This document shows positions 24,487 through 32,993 of a DNA stretch of 64,000 nt, piece after piece. The DNA is from Taibaiella lutea (GTDB lineage Bacteria; Bacteroidota; Bacteroidia; Chitinophagales; Chitinophagaceae): the NCBI RefSeq assembly GCF_008629695.1, contig NZ_VWSH01000002.1, positions 31,410 to 95,409 of the forward strand, read 5' to 3'. The notes beneath the pieces were generated by a model. The model saw nothing but the letters and a program-made list of their open reading frames with translations. It searched no databases and was not told the origin of the DNA. Within the stretch, counting starts at the first letter, position 1. The number at the start of each line of letters is the position of its first letter. The position numbers were made by a program, and so were the translations under genes.

Positions 24487-25641
24487 ATGAAAGACCTTTT
24501 TCTCTTAGACCCGACTGTTACCTATCTTAACCATGGCTCTTTTGGAGCTTGTCCAAAGCCTGTTTTTGAGGCTTTTCAGCAAATGCAACTGGAACTTGAA
24601 ACACAGCCTGTTTCTTTTATACTACAGAAAACACCTGTTTATTTAGCAAAAGCAAAAGAAGCCTTAGCTGATTATATCGGATGTGACAAGAATGATTTCT
24701 TTTTTACACCCAATCCGACTGTCGCTATTAACACGGTAATGCGCAGTTTAAAGCTCCAGCCCGAAGAAGAAATTTTAGCGACAGACCATGAATATGGTGC
24801 CATGGATATGACCTGGCATTTTTACTGCAAAAAGACAGGTTCAAAATATGTCAGGCAAAATATTAGCCTGCCTGTACAATCTAAAGAGCAGATACTGAAG
24901 GAATTTTGGAAAGGTTATTCTGAAAAGACGAGGGTGGTTTTCATAAATCAGATGTCAAGTGCAACGGCATTAATATTTCCGGTAAAAGAGATTGTAGAAA
25001 AGGCAAGAGAGCTGGGTTTGATAACTATTGTTGATGGAGCGCATGTTCCGGGCCATTTTGATTTAAATATAATGGACCTGAATCCGGATTATTATACCGG
25101 TACTTTGCACAAATGGATGCTGGCTCCTAAAGGAAGCACTTTTTTGTATGTTAATAAAAAATATCAGGATGCGCTTGACCCTTTGGTTGTAAGCTGGGGC
25201 TATGAAACCAAGGCGCCTACCAAAAGTCAATTCCTTGAAAACCATGAACATCAGGGTACACGCGATGTCGCTGCCTTTTTATGTACACCGGCGGTAATAG
25301 ATTTTTTGGAAAAGCATAATTGGAAAGAGCAATCTGATAAATGCAAGCAAATAGTTTTGGATAATTACCAACGTTTCTGTGACTTATTGGATACAAAACC
25401 GTTATGTCCGGTCAATAATGAATTTCTGGGGCAGATGGCAAGCATAGAAGTGAATACGGACGAGCCTTTGGCGCTTAAAGCAAAATTGATAAATGATTAT
25501 AACATTGAAATTCCGGTTATGAACCTGAATGGGAAATACTATATCCGATATTCGATTAACGCTTATAATTCGCAAGCTGATCTGGATAAATTGTATGATG
25601 CTATAGTGGATATTAAAAAAAACACAAAACTTATTAAATAA
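24487..25641 (+). CDS. PLP-dependent class V aminotransferase (isopenicillin N epimerase-like)
   Basis: 384 residues. The N-terminal YLNHGSFGACPKPV motif, VDGAHVPGHF cofactor segment and GTLHKWMLAPKGS with PLP-binding Lys209 place it with isopenicillin-N epimerase/cysteine desulfurase-like fold type I enzymes. The ending (YYIRYSINAYNSQADLDKL) is also typical. The true substrate cannot be told from sequence; there is no beta-lactam biosynthesis context and no Fe-S genes nearby. Confidence 0.88.
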   Translation: MKDLFLLDPTVTYLNHGSFGACPKPVFEAFQQMQLELETQPVSFILQKTPVYLAKAKEALADYIGCDKNDFFFTPNPTVAINTVMRSLKLQPEEEILATDHEYGAMDMTWHFYCKKTGSKYVRQNISLPVQSKEQILKEFWKGYSEKTRVVFINQMSSATALIFPVKEIVEKARELGLITIVDGAHVPGHFDLNIMDLNPDYYTGTLHKWMLAPKGSTFLYVNKKYQDALDPLVVSWGYETKAPTKSQFLENHEHQGTRDVAAFLCTPAVIDFLEKHNWKEQSDKCKQIVLDNYQRFCDLLDTKPLCPVNNEFLGQMASIEVNTDEPLALKAKLINDYNIEIPVMNLNGKYYIRYSINAYNSQADLDKLYDAIVDIKKNTKLIK

Positions 25642-25702
25642 AGATGTTATTGCATTTGCCGACAACATACGTTACAATATCTTTACAAAAAGAAAATTCA
25701 GG

Positions 25703-26014
25703 ATGCAGCATACCTTGGCAATCATCAATCAGGTTTTTGAGATAAAGCAAAAATTGGAACAGGATAATCTGGCCGGAAAATTTGAGCGCAACTTTAATCG
25801 TTTATTCTCCGCTTTTGAAGAAGAAGGCTATACATGCAATAACCCTCTGGGCGAACGTTATACTGATAGCCGCAGCGATTGTACCGCTAATATTGTTGGT
25901 CGGGAAAGTAAAAATATGATGATTACACAAGTTATTAAACCTATTATTTATCAAAAGGAAAATGGTGCTCTGACACTGATTCAGAAAGGCATTGTGATTG
26001 TAGAAAGCAAATAG
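25703..26014 (+). CDS. Small protein heading the Hsp70-like operon, possibly GrpE-like
   Basis: 103 residues, no signal peptide. The first half is helical and charged (LAIINQVFEIKQKLEQDNLAGKFERNFNRLFSAFEEEG). The last ~40 residues are strand-rich (MMITQVIKPIIYQKENGALTLIQKGIVIVES). A helix followed by a small beta domain is the layout of the nucleotide-exchange factor GrpE, but the similarity is only in shape and far shorter than GrpE. It starts 11 bp before the hsp70-like gene, which supports a partnership. I do not recognise the family. Confidence 0.7.
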   Translation: MQHTLAIINQVFEIKQKLEQDNLAGKFERNFNRLFSAFEEEGYTCNNPLGERYTDSRSDCTANIVGRESKNMMITQVIKPIIYQKENGALTLIQKGIVIVESK

Positions 26015-26024
26015 AAATTAAAAG

Positions 26025-28577
26025 ATGAAGGCAGTAAATTTTGGTATAGATCTTGGTACGACAAACTCATTAATCGCCAAATATGAAAATGGCAATATAG
26101 TTGTCTTTAAAAATCCTATCGGACATAAAGAAACATTGGCATCGGTTGTTGCATTTCGCAACGATCGTATTCTTGTGGGCGACAAAGCCCGTGAATACAT
26201 GCTTAAAGATGCTGTAAACGTTTTTGGCGGGTTTAAAAGAAGAATGGGAACGGACGAAAAATTTTATGTGGTTAACATGGATGAAAACGTAACGCCCGTA
26301 CAGCTTTCCACTTATATTTTAAAGGAATTGCAACAGTTTGTTTATTCAGGCGAAAAGCCGGAATCTGCTGTCATAACAATTCCTGCTTCCTTTGATACCA
26401 TGCAAAGTAATGCGACTAAAATTGCAGGAGAAGAAGCCGGTTTAGAGGAAGTTTTTTTATTGCAGGAGCCAATTGCTGCGAGTCTTGCTTATTTCAATCA
26501 TCAGCCCGAAGAAAACCATGAAGGACATTGGTTGGTTTATGATTTGGGCGGTGGTACTTTCGATATAGCATTGGTGAAGATTACCGAAGGTGAAATGAAA
26601 GTAGTAGATCATGAAGGGAATAATTTCCTGGGCGGACTTGATTTTGATTTGATGATTGTAGAACAACTGATAGTGCCTGAGATTGTTTCCAGAACGGGAG
26701 TAGAAGATTTTGGCGCACAGCTTACAACGCAATATGGCCTTTATGAAAAACTATATTATCAATTACTTTATAAAGCGGAAGAGCTGAAAAAGGAACTAAG
26801 TAATTTGCCTCAGGCAGATATAGACTTTTCGACAGATATTGAAGGCAAGCACTATGATTTTTATATTACCATCACACAGGAACAATTCAATAATATTATT
26901 TCAAGAAGAGTAGATGAAACCGTTCATATGTTGAAGCAGGTTTTAGAACGTAATCATTTGCCTGTTGAGATGATTCGCCAGACAATAATGGTGGGTGGCA
27001 GCACTTTCATTCCTTATGTCAGGAACCGGTTAGAGCATGCTACAGGGATTAAAGTAAACATGAGTGTTGATCCTACAACAGCTGTAGTAGTGGGTGCGGC
27101 TTATTATGCCGCCAATAAATATTATACTCCAAAAGATAACAGTGACCTGCGGATAGGAGAAGATATAAATGACTTGCTGAAAGACTTTGATGATATGGAT
27201 GATGCGTTTAGTATGCCTCTGCATGATTTTTCATTGTCTTTTTCCTACAGTAAAATGAGTAAGGAGACGGAAGAGGTCTTGCTGGTAAAAGCCAATGGCG
27301 TGTTTGATAATTACAGTTACCGGATTGTAAGAGCTGACGGTGGTTTTGATACCGGTTTTGTTTTACTGAAAACAAAATTTACAGAGTTTTTGCCGTTATT
27401 GCCTAATTTGAATAACAGTTTTTTTGTAACCATTTATGATGAACAAAAAAATGAGATTTCATCTTTAAGGGAAGAAATAATAATAACGCAAGGCCAATAC
27501 CATATTGCAGGACAGCCGTTGCCAAAAGACATTTGCATTGAAGTTGACGATAAGGAAAACAATACAACCAAGCTGGAACTCGTATTTGAGAAGAATAGCC
27601 TGTTGCCCTTGAAGAAAACATTATACCGTGAAATATCGAAAACGGTAAAGAAGGGAAGCGATGATAAAATTATATTGAACATATTGGAAGGTGATAAATT
27701 CACCCGCCCCTTATCCAATCTTACTATCGGCTGCATTGAAATATCAGGTAAAGACTTAAAGTCGGATTTGCTGAAAGGTTCTGATATTGAAATGCAGATT
27801 GTAATATCGGATAATAGAGAATTGAGCACCGAAGTTTTCCTTGTAATGACACAGCAATCGTTTAAAAATGTATTCTCCATTACAGAAAAACAAATCAGCA
27901 TAGCAAGACTGAAAGAACAATTCAACGATCTGGAAGAGGAGATAAGAAAAACTATTAAGGAATTTAATTTCGATGATAATGAAGTATGGGCTACCAGCGC
28001 CAATGAAATGCTTTCGGAATTATTGAGCCATAAAAAGGATTTGGCAAAGCTGAATGAAAAAGACCGTTCGGATAAAAAATATATCATTGCAGAGGCTGTA
28101 AATCGTATTTCACAAGCTTATGATAAGATTGGAGGAAACGATCGCCTGCAGAATCTTATTTCTGAATACTTCAATATTAAAGAGTATGTAGAACAATATC
28201 TGATGACTTGCGATTTTGAAAAAGACAGGCTGCAAGCCAAGTTCAAACAATTGACGCAAGGTGAAAATCAATTACTGAGAACACGTAATCCTTCTATACT
28301 TATTAAGGCTATCGAACAATTAAATAAACTTGGCTGGGATGTTTTAATGAATACAAGCAGTTATCTTATTGCGAGGTATCAGCAAATGAAATCCGCACCT
28401 GAATGGGATTATAAGAATTATTATGCCGCGCAAAGCATATTTAAAATGGCGGATAAAGCATTGGAGCAGGAAAAATTCTTTGAATTCAGGCAACATGTGT
28501 ACAGCCTTACACATTTAGTCAAGTATGAAGAATCATTTGTGAAGTCCAATGATTTCAACGGAACCGGAATAGGATAA
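26025..28577 (+). CDS. Hsp70-family chaperone with an inserted domain
   Basis: 850 residues, longer than DnaK (~640). The nucleotide-binding domain (residues 1-375) is complete: FGIDLGTTNSLIAKYENG (phosphate 1), VYDLGGGTFDIALVKI (phosphate 2, ~170-185), IMVGGSTFIPYVR (~325) and GAAYYA. Residues ~375-500 are an extra domain with no DnaK counterpart (begins acidic INDLLKDFDDMDDAF, then beta-rich). A DnaK-like substrate-binding beta domain follows (~500-620: KNSLLPLKKTLYREISKTV, DDKIILNILEGDK). The end is a long helical lid. Flanked by a small protein (11 bp upstream) and a membrane protein (1 bp downstream), not by dnaJ, so it is a specialised paralogue rather than housekeeping DnaK. Confidence 0.9.
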   Translation: MKAVNFGIDLGTTNSLIAKYENGNIVVFKNPIGHKETLASVVAFRNDRILVGDKAREYMLKDAVNVFGGFKRRMGTDEKFYVVNMDENVTPVQLSTYILKELQQFVYSGEKPESAVITIPASFDTMQSNATKIAGEEAGLEEVFLLQEPIAASLAYFNHQPEENHEGHWLVYDLGGGTFDIALVKITEGEMKVVDHEGNNFLGGLDFDLMIVEQLIVPEIVSRTGVEDFGAQLTTQYGLYEKLYYQLLYKAEELKKELSNLPQADIDFSTDIEGKHYDFYITITQEQFNNIISRRVDETVHMLKQVLERNHLPVEMIRQTIMVGGSTFIPYVRNRLEHATGIKVNMSVDPTTAVVVGAAYYAANKYYTPKDNSDLRIGEDINDLLKDFDDMDDAFSMPLHDFSLSFSYSKMSKETEEVLLVKANGVFDNYSYRIVRADGGFDTGFVLLKTKFTEFLPLLPNLNNSFFVTIYDEQKNEISSLREEIIITQGQYHIAGQPLPKDICIEVDDKENNTTKLELVFEKNSLLPLKKTLYREISKTVKKGSDDKIILNILEGDKFTRPLSNLTIGCIEISGKDLKSDLLKGSDIEMQIVISDNRELSTEVFLVMTQQSFKNVFSITEKQISIARLKEQFNDLEEEIRKTIKEFNFDDNEVWATSANEMLSELLSHKKDLAKLNEKDRSDKKYIIAEAVNRISQAYDKIGGNDRLQNLISEYFNIKEYVEQYLMTCDFEKDRLQAKFKQLTQGENQLLRTRNPSILIKAIEQLNKLGWDVLMNTSSYLIARYQQMKSAPEWDYKNYYAAQSIFKMADKALEQEKFFEFRQHVYSLTHLVKYEESFVKSNDFNGTGIG

Positions 28578-28578
28578 T

Positions 28579-30096
28579 ATGCAGTATCAATCTATTATCA
28601 GGTTCTTCGACTTTAGCGGTATTGAATATGATAACGTTGGCGGATTTAATCTTTCACGCGCAAAGAAGCTGGTTACAGCGGAGTTTGCGATGCAGGCCGA
28701 CGGTATTATTGTTGTTGACGGCTGTAGCTATACAAAACAGGAAATTCTGGCTGAATTGGAACGTCGTGACTTTTCAGAACGCCTGCAATTCCATAAAATT
28801 ATTTGGGAAAACAAAGGGTTACTGGCCTTTTTAGAAGAGGACAGGTTTGATTTTCATGATGGGGGCAACTGGTATTCGCTTAGCGATATGCCCGGTTTTG
28901 TTTCATTTGTCTCTCCATATTTTTCGGTAGTATATAATCGTATTATGCGGTCATTCCTAAACAATAATGACCTTGCTGCCGCTGCTGACTGGTTGGATTA
29001 TCTCTTTTTTATTGAAGCAGAAGACGAAGAAGAAGCGTTGCGTAATACAAGAATGTATCTGAACGATGTGGTACGTTTTTTCAGAAATCTCAATGATGCG
29101 TCTTATAAATCAAGAGACAAAGAATTGCGTTTATGGTACACTACTTCGTGGAGTAATTTCATTAATAAGCTGCCCGATAGCCTTTTGTCCTATGTAGATG
29201 AAATTGTAAGCGCTATTATAAACTTTACTGTCAGGATACAGAAAAGCGGCAAAAAAATATGTTATAAAATCAGCAAAGAACTTTTAAATGTAACCAATGC
29301 AAATTACAGCTTGTTGCAGTTAATACGTTCCAATCATGAAGCTTATGCGCAAAACTATAAAGGGAAGACATTTACGGGTTGGTTAAAGAGCGGCGTCAAT
29401 ATAGTGTATGTAATTATGATTGTGATTTTCGCAGTCTCTAAATTATTCCTTTCCGATTCCGATGATTCGGGTTATAATTTCTTGGATAATAAGGTAGTTG
29501 ATAAAAGTATATCGGAGGTACAGCGTTATAAAAATGCAAGAGATTATTACAGGACAAATTATGGAAGCCGGGAATTTGTATTTAACCCGGAACGCAATGC
29601 GGGCGGCCCTTTTGATGATAAAAATGTTTATTTATTAGTTGAAGGTGTAAAAGATTCGGCAAAAGCCCTGACCCCATTCTCCATTAAAAATAATACCCGT
29701 AATACAATTCAGTTGTATGTACTTCGTGCCGATAATGTTTATTACTTTGACCTTGCTCCGTTGGAGTTTTTAAGCTTTGCACCTTTGTACAATCAATCGG
29801 TGGATATAATCTTAAAGTTTGATAACGAAGGAGATACTTTTACTATTCCATCCGACTCGTTGAATGAAATGCAATTCCTGCATGTCGGTTCTTTAGGCCA
29901 GGAACATGATACAGCCTATGTTTTCAATGATACAACAAACATAGATATGCCTTATTTGGAAGAGGCTGAATTACTTCAGAAAGCACCACTTGTAATTGAT
30001 ATACGAAGGAAGGAAGGTGCATTTTACTTTCAATTGAAAGGAAGAGGTAATGTCATCTATGAAAAAGGAAAAGATGCGGGCGTCACTATGAAGTAA
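28579..30096 (+). CDS. Single-pass membrane protein of the Hsp70-like operon
   Basis: 505 residues, not recognised. It starts 1 bp after the hsp70-like stop, so translation is very likely coupled. Cytoplasmic-looking residues 1-265 are helical; there is no HPD motif, so this is not a J-protein. One membrane helix lies at about residues 272-293 (VNIVYVIMIVIFAVSKLFL). Residues ~300-505 are a beta-rich outer part (FSIKNNTRNTIQLYVLRADNVYYFDLAPLEFL, FDNEGDTFTIPSDSLNEM). The topology suggests an anchor that brings the chaperone to the membrane and reaches the periplasm. Function is inference. Confidence 0.75.
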   Translation: MQYQSIIRFFDFSGIEYDNVGGFNLSRAKKLVTAEFAMQADGIIVVDGCSYTKQEILAELERRDFSERLQFHKIIWENKGLLAFLEEDRFDFHDGGNWYSLSDMPGFVSFVSPYFSVVYNRIMRSFLNNNDLAAAADWLDYLFFIEAEDEEEALRNTRMYLNDVVRFFRNLNDASYKSRDKELRLWYTTSWSNFINKLPDSLLSYVDEIVSAIINFTVRIQKSGKKICYKISKELLNVTNANYSLLQLIRSNHEAYAQNYKGKTFTGWLKSGVNIVYVIMIVIFAVSKLFLSDSDDSGYNFLDNKVVDKSISEVQRYKNARDYYRTNYGSREFVFNPERNAGGPFDDKNVYLLVEGVKDSAKALTPFSIKNNTRNTIQLYVLRADNVYYFDLAPLEFLSFAPLYNQSVDIILKFDNEGDTFTIPSDSLNEMQFLHVGSLGQEHDTAYVFNDTTNIDMPYLEEAELLQKAPLVIDIRRKEGAFYFQLKGRGNVIYEKGKDAGVTMK

Positions 30097-30097
30097 T

Positions 30098-30140
30098 ATA
30101 AATATCGCAGCGACATAAAGTCGCTGCGATATTTATACTT
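30098..30140. terminator. Bidirectional terminator between the Hsp70 operon and the M3 peptidase
   Basis: ATAAATATCGCAGCGAC (30098-30114), loop ATAAA, GTCGCTGCGATATTTAT (30120-30136): a perfect 17-bp stem between convergent genes. Confidence 0.85.
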
Positions 30141-30141
30141 A

Positions 30142-32166
30142 TTATTCCGAAATGCCTGCGCGCTCCAGAAGTGCATCCACACTTGGTTTACGGCCTCTGA
30201 AAGCTACGTACAAATCCATCGGGTCTTCTGTTCCGCCTTTACTTAATAATGTTTTGAACTTCGCTGCTATTTCAGGGTTAAAAATTCCTTCTTCTTTGAA
30301 ATAAGCAAAAGCATCTGCATCCAGAACTTCAGACCATTTGTAACTGTAATATCCGGAAGAGTAGCCGCCCGGGAAAATATGGGAAAATGACGGGCTTTGA
30401 GCTACACCTTCTACAGTCGGGTATAGTTGCGTTTCATTGGTGATTTGTTTTTCAAATCCTTCAATGCTATTATCCTGTTTCAGTTTTCCGGTATGGTAAG
30501 CCATGTCCAACAAACCAAAACTAAGCTGACGCATGGTTTGATAACCTTCCATGTAATTTGCAGAAGCCACGATTTTATCAATCTGCTCCATCGGTAAAAG
30601 CTCCCCTGTCTTATAATGTTTTGCAAACGTTGCAAGGAAGTTCTTTTGGTAACAATAATTTTCCATGAACTGAGAAGGCAATTCTACAAAATCCCAATAC
30701 ACATTAGTACCGCTAAGGCTTTCATAAACAGTGTCAGCCATCATGCCATGCAATGCATGCCCGAACTCATGAAACAGTGTTGTAACTTCATTGAAAGTCA
30801 ATAAGGAAGGCACTTCACCATTGGGCCTTGAAAAATTACATACAATAGAAATATGCGGACGATGGTCAATGCCATTGCTTCTGTACTGCCCTTTAAATGA
30901 AGTCATCCATGCCCCGGCACGTTTACCGTCTCTCGGATGCCAGTCTGTATATAACAATGCTTTATGCTTGCCATTTTCCAGTACTTCATAAACCGTAACT
31001 TCTTCATGATACTTTTGAATGTCTTTTCGTTCTTCAAAAGTCAATCCGTATAGCTTTCCGGCTGCATCAAAAGCAGCATGCAATACCTGATTTAATGGGA
31101 AATAAGGTTTCAGCTTTTCTTCGGAAAAGTCGAATTTCTCCTCACGTAATTTTTCGGCATAATAAGCATGATCATAAGGCATCAATGTTTCTATGCCATC
31201 TTTTGCTGCCAGAGGTTTTAATGCCTCAATATCCTTTCCTGCAAAGGGTTTCGCTTTATGTAACAAATCGTATAGAAAATCAAAAACGGTATCCGGTTTT
31301 GACGCCATTCTTTCTTCCAGTACAAAAGCGGCATGTGTATCAAAGCCTAATAATTTTGCACGTTGATCCCGTAATTGAACAATGGATTTTATAATTTGCT
31401 CGTTGTTGAATTCATTTGCTTTAAAAGCTTTTTTGCCATTTGCGAGATATAATTCCTTCCTGCGCTCCCTGTTTTTTGCATAAGTCAGAAACGGCACCAG
31501 ACTTGGGTATTGTAATGTAAACACCCATCCCTCTAATTTTCGTTTCCTTGCTTCTTCTTTAGCTTGTGCTTTGATAGAATCGGGAATGCCTTCCAGTTCC
31601 TGTTCATCTGTCAGGTGCAAAATATAGGCATTGGTTTCCTGCAAAACATTCTGGCTGAATTTCACTTTAAGCGCTGCCAGTTCTTTATCAATACCGCGAA
31701 GCGTTTCCTTGTCCGTTGCATTAAGCAAAGCCCCGTTGCGTGTGAAGCTTTTATAAGTTTTATCTAATAACCTGTATGCTTCGGCAGATAAATCTTCTTT
31801 GTCTGTTTGTTCGTAAACAGCCTTGACTTTTTCGAACAAACCTTCATTCAAGGTAATGTCATTACCATATTCGGCCAGTACCGGTGATATTTCTTCCTGC
31901 ACTTTTTCCAGATAGTCATTGGTTTCTGCAGAAGTAATATTGAAGAAAGCCTCTGTTACTCTGTTCAGCTGTTTGCCCACATGTTCCAATGCTTCCAGTG
32001 TGTTTTCAAACGTCGGGGCTTCGCTGTTGTCTACAATAGCATCAATTTCTTTCTTTGCATTTTCAATGCCCTCCAATATTGCAGGTTTGTAATCTTCATT
32101 CTTAATCTGCTCAAATGGCACACTCTCGTACTTTGTATCAAATGGCTTTAGCAATATATTATTCAT
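30142..32166 (-). CDS. M3 family metallopeptidase (oligopeptidase A / Dcp-like)
   Basis: 674 residues. Zinc motif HEFGH (His466, Glu467, His470) in TLFHEFGHALHGMMADTVYESLSGTNVYWDFVELPSQFMENY, whose second part supplies the third zinc ligand. Long helical N-terminal region as in PrlC and Dcp. No signal peptide, so it degrades peptides in the cytoplasm (or periplasm in some relatives). The DUF1684 gene starts just upstream with 19 bp between, so the two may be co-transcribed. Confidence 0.93.
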   Translation of the reverse strand: MNNILLKPFDTKYESVPFEQIKNEDYKPAILEGIENAKKEIDAIVDNSEAPTFENTLEALEHVGKQLNRVTEAFFNITSAETNDYLEKVQEEISPVLAEYGNDITLNEGLFEKVKAVYEQTDKEDLSAEAYRLLDKTYKSFTRNGALLNATDKETLRGIDKELAALKVKFSQNVLQETNAYILHLTDEQELEGIPDSIKAQAKEEARKRKLEGWVFTLQYPSLVPFLTYAKNRERRKELYLANGKKAFKANEFNNEQIIKSIVQLRDQRAKLLGFDTHAAFVLEERMASKPDTVFDFLYDLLHKAKPFAGKDIEALKPLAAKDGIETLMPYDHAYYAEKLREEKFDFSEEKLKPYFPLNQVLHAAFDAAGKLYGLTFEERKDIQKYHEEVTVYEVLENGKHKALLYTDWHPRDGKRAGAWMTSFKGQYRSNGIDHRPHISIVCNFSRPNGEVPSLLTFNEVTTLFHEFGHALHGMMADTVYESLSGTNVYWDFVELPSQFMENYCYQKNFLATFAKHYKTGELLPMEQIDKIVASANYMEGYQTMRQLSFGLLDMAYHTGKLKQDNSIEGFEKQITNETQLYPTVEGVAQSPSFSHIFPGGYSSGYYSYKWSEVLDADAFAYFKEEGIFNPEIAAKFKTLLSKGGTEDPMDLYVAFRGRKPSVDALLERAGISE

Positions 32167-32185
32167 CTATAATTGTTTGTGTTTT

Positions 32186-32779
32186 TTAATGTTTGAATTT
32201 GTCAGCATTATATTTTTCGCCTGCCTTAATAGCAAAAGGTATGTCATTTTCCCTCGGTGGAATGGGGCAGTTATAGCCTGAAGTAAAGGCACAGTAAGGA
32301 TTATAGGCTTTGTTGAAATCAATAATCAATTGGTTATTTACGATGTCTTTTAATTTGAAATCCAGATAACGGCCACCGCCGTAAGAAGTTTTACCACAGG
32401 TAAGATCCGTAAAGGGTACAAATAAATCATCTGCTGTTTCAGCCTTATTTTTCAGCATCAGCAACTGATAAGCAAATATCCGGAAAGGCTTACCGTTCAA
32501 TGAAAATTCCAATAAGGCATACTTCTGTGCGTCCTTTGTTTTGCCCGAAGAAGTTGTCATTTTAAACACAGGTTCATTCTTTAGTAAGGTGACTTTTGCT
32601 TTTACAACCATAGCAGGATTGAAATCGTAAAAAGCAATGTGTGCAGTGTCTTCTTTAATTATTTCATAAAGGTCGTTTTTATATTGTTGGCGATAAGTTT
32701 TAAAAGCTGAATTGGTGTGTTTTTGCGCATGGGTAATACCTGCTGCCAATACACAAATAAGAACAAAATAGAAGCGCAT
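32186..32779 (-). CDS. DUF1684 family exported protein
   Basis: 197 residues from the ATG at 32779, which begins a normal signal peptide (RFYFVLICVLAAGITHAQ); an in-frame ATG at 32809 would add ten residues. DUF1684 features: DFNPAMVVKAKVTLL, SSGKTKDAQKYALLEFSLNGKPFRIFAYQL, FVPFTDLTCGKTSYGGGRYLDF and the signature FNKAYNPYCAFTSGYNCPIPPRENDIPFAIKAGEK. Function of the family is unknown. It precedes the M3 peptidase. Confidence 0.88.
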   Translation of the reverse strand: MRFYFVLICVLAAGITHAQKHTNSAFKTYRQQYKNDLYEIIKEDTAHIAFYDFNPAMVVKAKVTLLKNEPVFKMTTSSGKTKDAQKYALLEFSLNGKPFRIFAYQLLMLKNKAETADDLFVPFTDLTCGKTSYGGGRYLDFKLKDIVNNQLIIDFNKAYNPYCAFTSGYNCPIPPRENDIPFAIKAGEKYNADKFKH

Positions 32780-32923
32780 AGCTGTTTTTATGTTTTCAAA
32801 AATATGCATTTTGTGTCGAATGTCGAGTGAAGGTTGGTTATGAACATATAGTCTATTAATATGAAATGTTATTTGTTTTTAAAAATTGATGAAAAGTTAA
32901 TACAGGATGTGTTAAGCAAAAAA

Positions 32924-32931
32924 TATTTTTG
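32924..32931 (+). promoter_or_regulatory. Candidate -7 element of ppk1
   Basis: TATTTTTG, an exact TAnnTTTG match 62 bp before the ppk1 ATG. No confident -33 element. Confidence 0.35.
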
Positions 32932-32993
32932 CCTATATTTAAACAGTAACATTGAACCAAATGTTGCCGGAATAGTTATTCTAATTTGACTGC

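Noticed and set aside
24487-25641. Cysteine desulfurase of an Fe-S operon
   Set aside because: The YLNHGSFG start and the absence of sufBCD/iscU nearby fit the epimerase-like branch better.
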